This document shows positions 53,715 to 61,700 of a stretch of DNA of 64,000 bases, piece by piece. A model generated the notes under the pieces. It made no database searches, was not told where the DNA came from, and saw only the letters and a program-made list of their open reading frames with translations. Every line of letters begins with the position of its first letter. Within the stretch, counting starts at the first letter, position 1. The position numbers and the translations under genes are program-made. This stretch comes from Gimesia algae (GTDB taxonomy: Bacteria > Planctomycetota > Planctomycetia > Planctomycetales > Planctomycetaceae), in the NCBI RefSeq assembly GCF_007746795.1, contig NZ_CP036343.1, positions 5,183,357 to 5,247,356 on the forward strand. Direction: 5' to 3'.

Positions 53715-54641
53715 TTGAACAATCATACCGAACTGGCATTAAACGGCGTTCCTGTTTGCGATACATTTGCTGAAGCATTTACCACCGTCGGCACGCGAAT
53801 CATTGTGACTGCCTTGACGGAATCCTGGGTCAGAATCGCAGCGGCAGAAATCACCGGGTATGCAACCAGCGTGATTGCCTGCGATGCTGAAGCCGGTGTA
53901 GAAAAATATCTCTCCTCTGCAGAAAGCCCCGATGGTCGACCGGGGGTCAGTCTGATGTTCTTTGCCTTCGGCCAGTCCGCTCTGGAAAAAGCCGTCACCA
54001 ACCGCGTGGGACAATGTATCCTCACCTGCCCCACCACTGCCTGTTACTCCGGCTATTCATCAAAAGATCCGGAAAAGAACATTGCCTTGGGAAGCCAACT
54101 GCGATTTTTTGGAGACGGCTTCCAGGTCTCGAAGAAATGGGGAGACCGCAGACTCTGGCGTGTGCCCGTCATGGATGGTGAGTTTGTCTGCGAAGATCAG
54201 ACCGGCACATTCAAGGGCGTCGCCGGCGGTAATCTGTTAATCTGTGCCACCGATCAGAAAAGCGGACTTCTCGCGACAGAAGCGGCAGTCGCAGCCATGC
54301 GGCAGGTCGACCTCACAATTCTTCCCTTCCCTGGAGGCATCGTCCGCAGTGGCAGTAAAGTCGGCTCCCGCTATTCGAAACTCAAGGCCAGTACTAACGA
54401 TGCCTATTGCCCGACTTTACAGGCACAGACAACATCGGAACTGCCGGAAGGGACAGGCTGCGTCTATGAAATTGTCATCGACGGTGCTGCGTTTGAACCA
54501 GTACAACAGGCAATGCAGGTCGGACTGCATACTGTCTGTCAACAACCGGGTGTCCTCCAGATTACCGCCGGAAACTATGGCGGCAAACTGGGGAAACATC
54601 ACTTTCATCTCAAAGACCTGATCGACGCCGCTCCGGCCTGA
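53715..54641 (+). CDS. ftr: Formylmethanofuran-tetrahydromethanopterin N-formyltransferase
   Basis: This is a 308-residue protein, the family length. The likely start is TTG at 53715 with GGAAAG upstream. Family segments: NGVPVCDTFAEAFTTVGTRI, EITGYATSVIACDAEAGVEK, SPDGRPGVSLMFFAFG, RVGQCILTCPTTACYSGYSS, GGNLLICATDQKSGLLATEA and GGIVRSGSKVGSRYSKLKAS. The enzyme moves a formyl group between methanofuran-type carrier and tetrahydromethanopterin, as part of the C1 oxidation pathway that planctomycetes share with methylotrophs. Other pathway genes (fhcABC, mch, fae) are not in this window. It converges with sucA, with 16 bases between stops. Confidence 0.93.
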   Translation: MNNHTELALNGVPVCDTFAEAFTTVGTRIIVTALTESWVRIAAAEITGYATSVIACDAEAGVEKYLSSAESPDGRPGVSLMFFAFGQSALEKAVTNRVGQCILTCPTTACYSGYSSKDPEKNIALGSQLRFFGDGFQVSKKWGDRRLWRVPVMDGEFVCEDQTGTFKGVAGGNLLICATDQKSGLLATEAAVAAMRQVDLTILPFPGGIVRSGSKVGSRYSKLKASTNDAYCPTLQAQTTSELPEGTGCVYEIVIDGAAFEPVQQAMQVGLHTVCQQPGVLQITAGNYGGKLGKHHFHLKDLIDAAPA

Positions 54642-54657
54642 GCGACCATAGACAGAG

Positions 54658-57534
54658 TTATTCTTCTTCCCGGAAGCTTTCGGAAATCAGCATTTCCTGT
54701 TCAAACTGGTGACTGCGTCCCGAACCGGTCGCCGGACTGGCACTTGCCGGACGATACACGCCTTTCAACGGATGGCGACCAAACAGATTGCCTTTGAAAC
54801 GACAATACATGAACCGCCAGGCACCCATGTTTTCAGGCTCTTCCTGGACCCAGTACACGGGAGTTCCTTCCGGATAAGAGGCCAGCGCCTGTTCCAGTTC
54901 TTCTTTGGGAACCGGATAGAGCTGTTCCATTCGGATGATGGCCACATCGTCCCGCTCAGTCTGTTTACGGTGCTCACTTAAATCGTAGTAGATCTTACCG
55001 GTACACAGCAGAATGCGTTTGACCTTCGCTGGTTCCAGATCTGTGGTATCGCCGATCACTTTGATAAAGGATCCTGAACTCATCGATTTGAAGCTGGAGA
55101 CCGCGTCACGATGCCTTAACAGACTCTTGGGAGTCATCACAATCAATGGCTTCCGCCATTTGCGGATCATCTGACGCCGCAGCAGGTGGAAAAACTGATC
55201 CGGCGTGGTAGGCATCGCAATCTGGATATTACTTTCCGCCGCCAGCTGCAGAAAACGCTCGAAGCGGGCACTGGAGTGTTCCGGTCCCTGCCCTTCAAAA
55301 CCGTGTGGTAACAGCATCACCATGCCACTGTAACGCTGCCATTTATCTTCCGCACTCACGATAAACTGATCGATAATTACCTGTGCGGCATTACAGAAAT
55401 CACCAAACTGTGCTTCCCAGATAATCAGCCCATCAGGACAGTCCAGACTGTAACCATAATCAAAGCCGAGAACGCCTGCTTCAGAGAGCGGGCTGTTCAC
55501 AAACTCGACCGGCCCCTGTCCTCCGACCAGATGTTTCAACGGCGTATATTTTTTACCATTTTTGACATCATGCAGCACGGCATGCCGATGACTGAATGTG
55601 CCGCGCTGTGCGTCCTGACCACTGACTCGGATCCGGTATCCTTCGGTCAGCAGAGAGGCAAACGCCAGCGCCTCAGCCGTTCCCCAGTCAATCTTTCGCT
55701 CACCCTCTGCCATCTCCTTGCGGATATTCAGCAGTCGCTGGATCTTCTTGTGCGGCGTAAAATGCTCGGGAACCTCGGTCTGCTTCAGCAGCATGTTGAT
55801 CAGATCTTTCTCGGGAACTCCGGTATCAATCTGATCTGCCGGTAACTCGCGACCGCCCCGGTAACCGGCCCAGATCCCTGCGGGCAGTTCTACGGTATGC
55901 GGATAATTCTTGGCCCGGGCTGCCGACAGTTCGGCTTCCAGATGCGAGATACTTTCATCCTGCAGCCGGTCTCCATCCTCTTTCGTCACAGACTTCCGTT
56001 CCAGCATACGCTGCAGGAAGCTGTCCCGTACCGAAGGACGCTTATTGATAATGTCATACATCAGAGGCTGTGTGAATGCTGGCTCATCCCCTTCGTTATG
56101 CCCCCGTCGACGATAGCAATACATGTCGATCACAACATCACGGTGGAATTCTTTGCGGAAATCCATCGCCAGTCGGACAACCTGGGCCACCGCTTCCGGA
56201 TCTTCCCCATTCACATGAAAAATGGGGATCTGCAACATCTTTGCCACGTCTGTTGCGTAGGTGGAAGAGCGACTCTGTGCCGGATCAGTTGTGAAACCAA
56301 TCTGGTTGTTTACGACCACATGAATGGTACCACCAGTACGATAGCCTCTGAGCTCACTCAGGTTCAGACTCTCCTGAACAACACCTTCCCCCGCAAAAGC
56401 AGCATCACCGTGAATCAGCAGGACCATCCCTTTGGTACGATCAATATTGGCCCAGCGATCCTGCTTGGCGCGCATGCGGCCCATCGCCACCGGGTTCACA
56501 AATTCCAGATGGCTCGGGTTGAAACAGAGCGTCAGATGCACGTTGTGACCCGACTCGGTCATCCAGTCTGAACTGTAACCCAGGTGATATTTCACATCAC
56601 CTCGACCGACGCTCATCTCGGGGACAGAGTCTTCGTATTCACGGAATATTTCGCGTGGTTTTTTCCCCATGATGTTAGTCAGAACATTCAGGCGACCCCG
56701 GTGCGCCATACCGAAAACGATTTCATCGACACCCTGCTCACCCGCTTTTTCAATCGCCAGGTCCAGCAGAGGAATCAGGCTCTCGGCTCCTTCCAGTGAG
56801 AAGCTTTTCAGTCCTACATATTTTTTCTGGATGAACTCTTCAAACACAACCGAATCGGTCAACCGTCGCAGAATCCGTAATGACTCGGGACGTTCGAACT
56901 TCAGAAAATTCGCGGTACTTTCCATCCGGTTTTGCAGCCACTTCCGCACACGCAGACTGTCGATGTGCATAAACTGCGCACCGATCGATCGACAGTAGGT
57001 ATTCCGCAACCACTGGATCATCTCCCGCAAAGTTCGCTGCTTGGGACCACCAAATGTTGATGTCGAAAAGACGCGATCGTAATCCCGTTCTGAGAAATCG
57101 TAGAATTCGGGCATCAGTTCCGGAGGCGTCGCCCGCTTTTTTCCCAGCGGGTCCAGCGAAGCCAGAATGTGTCCCCGCACCCGGTAATTACGAATCAGCT
57201 GGTCCAGACGCTCCTGGCGATCAGCAATTTTCATCGTCTGCCGGTCCAGCCCCTCTGTCTTCTGTCTGCCAGGAGGGTTGAACATGGTATGACGTTTGAA
57301 GGAAGGCCCGAAATTCGGTTTGCGGCTCCGGGTCGACTTCTGGGAGAACTTCGAGAAATACTCCCGCCATTCCTGGGAGACGGAGCTGGGCGACTCCAGA
57401 TAGTTCGTGTACAGCGACTCCACGAAAGTTAACGATTCCGAGCTTAAATCGTTGAGCATTGCTTCAGGCAGCTGATTGTCGGAGTGCCCATTGCCTTCAG
57501 AGTAATACGAAGCAGAATCTGGTTTATCAAGCAT
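54658..57534 (-). CDS. sucA: 2-oxoglutarate dehydrogenase E1 component
   Basis: This is a 958-residue protein. The start at 57534 is chosen because GGAGAGGG lies 4-11 bases upstream; an extension to 57588 lacks family similarity. Features: N-terminal E2-binding segment ([20 protein letters not shown]), [19 protein letters not shown], thiamine-diphosphate motif [20 protein letters not shown] to [13 protein letters not shown], and the C-terminal pyrimidine-fold half ([27 protein letters not shown], [40 protein letters not shown]). It decarboxylates 2-oxoglutarate in the TCA cycle. The usual partner sucB is not adjacent, so the genes are split here. Confidence 0.96.
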   Translation of the reverse strand: MLDKPDSASYYSEGNGHSDNQLPEAMLNDLSSESLTFVESLYTNYLESPSSVSQEWREYFSKFSQKSTRSRKPNFGPSFKRHTMFNPPGRQKTEGLDRQTMKIADRQERLDQLIRNYRVRGHILASLDPLGKKRATPPELMPEFYDFSERDYDRVFSTSTFGGPKQRTLREMIQWLRNTYCRSIGAQFMHIDSLRVRKWLQNRMESTANFLKFERPESLRILRRLTDSVVFEEFIQKKYVGLKSFSLEGAESLIPLLDLAIEKAGEQGVDEIVFGMAHRGRLNVLTNIMGKKPREIFREYEDSVPEMSVGRGDVKYHLGYSSDWMTESGHNVHLTLCFNPSHLEFVNPVAMGRMRAKQDRWANIDRTKGMVLLIHGDAAFAGEGVVQESLNLSELRGYRTGGTIHVVVNNQIGFTTDPAQSRSSTYATDVAKMLQIPIFHVNGEDPEAVAQVVRLAMDFRKEFHRDVVIDMYCYRRRGHNEGDEPAFTQPLMYDIINKRPSVRDSFLQRMLERKSVTKEDGDRLQDESISHLEAELSAARAKNYPHTVELPAGIWAGYRGGRELPADQIDTGVPEKDLINMLLKQTEVPEHFTPHKKIQRLLNIRKEMAEGERKIDWGTAEALAFASLLTEGYRIRVSGQDAQRGTFSHRHAVLHDVKNGKKYTPLKHLVGGQGPVEFVNSPLSEAGVLGFDYGYSLDCPDGLIIWEAQFGDFCNAAQVIIDQFIVSAEDKWQRYSGMVMLLPHGFEGQGPEHSSARFERFLQLAAESNIQIAMPTTPDQFFHLLRRQMIRKWRKPLIVMTPKSLLRHRDAVSSFKSMSSGSFIKVIGDTTDLEPAKVKRILLCTGKIYYDLSEHRKQTERDDVAIIRMEQLYPVPKEELEQALASYPEGTPVYWVQEEPENMGAWRFMYCRFKGNLFGRHPLKGVYRPASASPATGSGRSHQFEQEMLISESFREEE

Positions 57535-57849
57535 TATGCCCTCTCCGGGCTTAGTTATGAATCCGGACAGGGGCAGACACAGTGTCAACTCGACACGCAG
57601 GGAGAATGCTCTGTCGCGAATACAGATTTAAAACATGTTTCTTCTACATTACAGTAATAGATCAGAGATTTAAAGCTCTCTACTCTAGCAGACTTGCGCT
57701 GTCCTAAAGAAAGTTACCAAAGTCGTTTTCACTTTCCTACTCAACCGCTGCCATACTTTTATCCAAATTTTCAGGAAAAACCGGAATATCGGGAATCTGA
57801 CATCCAGGAACTTCTTACACGCTGTGATTCCCCTCCCCAAGCGACATAA
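57535..57849. other. Upstream region of sucA
   Basis: No gene is seen. The sucA promoter should lie here; no clear pair could be picked. Confidence 0.35.
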
Positions 57850-57890
57850 TAAAAAAACCGGCTGCGATGTGAGAACACATCGGGCCGGCG
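57850..57890 (-). terminator. Terminator after the DUF3467 gene
   Basis: On the minus strand a GC-rich stem (CCGG...CGATGTG paired with CACATCG...CCGG around TTCT) is followed by a T7 tract. It lies about 80 bases after the DUF3467 stop. Confidence 0.8.
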
Positions 57891-57969
57891 GGTAGGCTTA
57901 ATCTTACGTGATTGTAACTTTCAATCGCTTCCCGTTGCAACAGGAAACAACACAATCACTCTATTCAGA

Positions 57970-58338
57970 TTAGGTCTGCTGACGAACAACTCGTTTACGG
58001 ATATCTGTTTCCAGAACACCAAATGCCTGCTCATGACGCTGTAAAGCCATTGAGAGTGCACTCAACAAACGCTTGGCGGTGTAATGGTTCAGAATGATCC
58101 GCTGACCAACACTGATCTCAGTGTTGGCTGGATCCAGTGGCTGAGGATTCAGACCCAGGTCCAGAATCAGTTCTTCTGGTGTACTGGATACACGGCAGAA
58201 GTTGGCGTAGCTGGCAGCCACATTGTCGTCATTCACTTTGACCTGCTGTTGTTGCTGAGCGGGAGCTGCAGCTGCAGCCTGTTCTGCAGCGGGTTCTGTT
58301 GTCTCGTCAGCTGGTTTGTCATCTTTCTTAGCACTCAC
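57970..58338 (-). CDS. DUF3467 domain protein
   Basis: This is a 122-residue protein. A GTG at 58338 with GAGGAG 8 bases upstream is chosen as start; the frame extends upstream to 58521 but with no family content. Residues 1-40 are a charged and Ala/Gln-rich leader ([17 protein letters not shown]). Residues about 42-122 are DUF3467: [20 protein letters not shown], then [20 protein letters not shown] and [18 protein letters not shown]. Family members are small cytoplasmic proteins of unknown role. A terminator follows, and no operon partner is seen. Confidence 0.8.
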   Translation of the reverse strand: MSAKKDDKPADETTEPAAEQAAAAAPAQQQQQVKVNDDNVAASYANFCRVSSTPEELILDLGLNPQPLDPANTEISVGQRIILNHYTAKRLLSALSMALQRHEQAFGVLETDIRKRVVRQQT

Positions 58339-58654
58339 GCTTTTTTTCTCCTCAATGTGATACAAATTCTTAAGAAGTAACTGGTTCCAGAAATATGGGA
58401 CCTGAACTGATTTGAAATGAACTTCACCATGAAACTCCGGCAGTTCACCCCGAAAATACTTGATTGATTTGTACTGACTGTACTCAAGACACCTGAAACA
58501 TACCACCGCAGTGTTCAGCATTCAAGAACAGAAAGCACAGACTTTAAAACTCTTCGAATACAGAGTGTAGACGTTTATGAAAATGACTGTATGTTGACAA
58601 AACGCAACTCGACAACCCATCTCCCCTACAGCTTCCAGAACATGGCGTTTTAAG
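58339..58654. other. Gene-free stretch
   Basis: About 315 bases without a supported gene, holding the DUF3467 promoter region. Confidence 0.35.
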
Positions 58655-58696
58655 AAAAAAGGCCCTGACGGCAGCTTTCGCACGCTCACCAGGGCC
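58655..58696 (-). terminator. Terminator of the giant surface-protein gene
   Basis: On the minus strand, GGCCCTG/CAGGGCC arms (58661-58667 and 58690-58696) enclose a structured loop and are followed by T6. It lies 20 bases after the stop of the giant gene. Confidence 0.8.
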
Positions 58697-58715
58697 GGAA
58701 TTTCACACAGATTAT

Positions 58716-61700
58716 TTAAAGTATGGGACCTGCCCAGTCTGAGAAGACATCATCGAAATCAGCATCGATTTCATTGCTGAGTCCTGCCAGATCCAGGTCA
58801 CCAGTTTCCAGATCAACCAGATCCGAAACATCGATCTTTCCGCTATCAACAATCGAAAGACCGTTCAACCGCAGATCATTGATCAACTCATCGCTCAAAC
58901 CTTCCAGAACTGTCAGATCCAGTTCGCTTTGATCCAGTCCCTGGCTCTGCAGCAGGTTGTTAAAGATCTGCTGCAATCCAGGCTGAACCGGCACATCGCC
59001 TGTCAGCTGACTGCTGGTCACATCGAATACGACGGGAGACAATTCTTCCAGCGGCGCGATAACAGTCACCAGCGAATTCTCATTCTCGGTAACCTGCGTT
59101 ACAGGTGGTTCAGCCACCAGCGGCAGATTCGCCATCAGAGGAGCATTGACACCGACTAGAATCTCATAGCTGCCCGAAGCGGCTGCTTCGTGAGCTGACT
59201 GCAGAATCAAGGCATCCAGAATCGAAGGCAGTTTACGAACTCCCGGATCCAGTGTGGCATTCATGACATCGCCGGCATGCACCGTATCATCCAGGTGCAG
59301 ACCATCGTCGGTCAACGTCGCTTCAAAACCACTGCCCACAAAGGTCAGTGTTCCGCCTACGCCCGTTTGAATAAAGCTTTCGAACGGAGCATAAGTATCG
59401 GTGAATCCGAGTACGTGGCCGATTTCGTGTAACAGAACCGTCAGCAGGTCATAGTGACCGGCGGCTGCGGAACTCGCATCAGCCGTATAAGCCACGCCCC
59501 CTTCCAGATCCGTTTCACTGAAAGCGGAAGAATCCAGATCCGAATACCAGCCCAGACCGGCCGCATCATCGTCCAGTGTCACAATCCCGGAAACGGGACG
59601 ACCTTCTGAATCGACGCTGGTAATCTGACCTTCACCCAGTTGAGTCCCACCCAGGTTGGTGATCACCAGCTGAATATCCAAAGGTTCTTCCAGGCCTAAC
59701 GCATCCTGCCAGATACTCAACGCTTCATCCATTACCTGATCGATCGAAGACTCACCTGTGACATCGGTCGTCTTACCGTACCAGCGTTGCAGGAAGTTCG
59801 ACGGATAAAGGACTTCCTGATCTCCCCCCTTGTGCACGCCGTAATTCGATGCAAAGTAATTAAGATCCCGATAATCAACTCTTCCACTCTTATCGGCATC
59901 CAACGCCCAGACATAAGGCGAATCGGCATCCAGCACGTTCTGACCATAGATGGAAGCCAGGATAATCAGATCGCGGTAGTTGATCTTATCATCATCGTTC
60001 ACATCGTAGGCAATCGCCCACAGATCCGTTTCGGGAGCATCACCGACAATTAACGTGGTCCCGGTATCATGTGCCAGATTAACACTGACATTGCTCAGGG
60101 ACAGACCCAAAGCATGCGGGCCAATGAATTTGTCTTCAAAGTCAATGGAGACATCATCCTGTACCAGTGACTCAAACTTGACCCGCGCCAGCAGTGTTTT
60201 ATCACCACTGCCTGACCGTTCATAGGCACCCGATCCACTCAGACCAGTCACCACTCCCGTGGCATCGTCAATCACAGCCTGCCCTGAGGCATTAAAGGCA
60301 CTGCCAAATTCAATCGCTGTCGCGGTAAAGAAATTCGTGTTGTAATTCAGGTCAACCGTCGCGTCAGTAATCCCCTTCGCATCTGCGGTCTCGACATAGA
60401 CTTCCACCCAGAATGAACTCCACTCATCAATCCAGGTATCACTGTCCGGCAGACCCTCAGTCTGGCCAAAGACATTCAACTCTGTCTGTTCGCGAACCAC
60501 AATCAGATCAACGCTGGTCCCTTCTTCCAGAGTGGTATCAGCCGCAATCGACTGTGTTCCGTGCAAAGGATTAACACCGGCACCGTCCAGAACGGAAATT
60601 GTCAGGTCATAAGAACCAACTTCAGAGGGAAATACACCCGGGCTAGTGGTCTCAGTCTCTTCAGGGTCGTAAACATCATTTGCATAAGAACTCAAGCCAA
60701 TATAGTAAAAGCCCGCACCTTCCGCTGTGTAGGTGAGATAAGAATCGTAGAAAATAGTCTCGTCAAATATATATTCATCCGGTGCAGCATTAAGATCGGA
60801 AGTTACCAGTTGATTACCATCTGCATCAAAGAGACGCAGAGTGCTGTCCAGGTAAGTTCTGTACTGGCTGGCATCCACATCCACTCTGACTGTATCACCA
60901 TCTTCCAGATAAACCTTAAACATATCCACATCATTCAAAGGATCAATCAAACTCAAATTGTTCCCGATGATCCCCTGGTAAACCTTGGTCTCAGGAGTCC
61001 CCGAATTTAATTCAGTGTCTACCGCTGTGAGAAGAGTATCACCAGCCTCATCCGTATTGACCAGATCGACATTCAAGAGGGCGGTCACTGAACCAACCAG
61101 ATCCAGAACCACATCATAGCCATCTGCGGTTGTAAACTGCAGACGACGGCTGATCGGAATCAGCAGTTCAAAACCATCGGTCGCATTCCCCGTCAGCCTC
61201 GCATGACTCCAGTCTGGTACTCCACCAGGGAAACCGGTTACCGGATCGATGAACGACAGTGTCTCTCCGGATGTTTCTTCCGACTCAATAGTATAATCAT
61301 CAAAGCTATCTTCATTTACAGACACCAGCGATTCAAGTAATCCATGATCCAGGACCCAGTCTTCGCTGATATCAAAGTAACCCTGTCCGTCGAGCGCCTG
61401 CTGGCTGGAGAAAACCTTCGCTATCGCATCACGAATCGCCAGACTTATTTCACCATCAAAAGGTCCTATTACACCAAGAATATCCTGATCTCCCACCAAT
61501 CCAAAGTCGGCCAGGTCAAACGCATCGTAGCTCTCTGTACCATCTCGGTCAGGTCGGGCCAGACCGGAAGGATTCACTTCAACGAAGGAATCTACGATCC
61601 GGATCGATCCCGGTTCAGCCAGATTGTCCATCACCACATTCAGGCGACCACTTAAACTGGTAGCATTCAAAGTGCCAGACTGTGGTAACAAGTTGATTTC

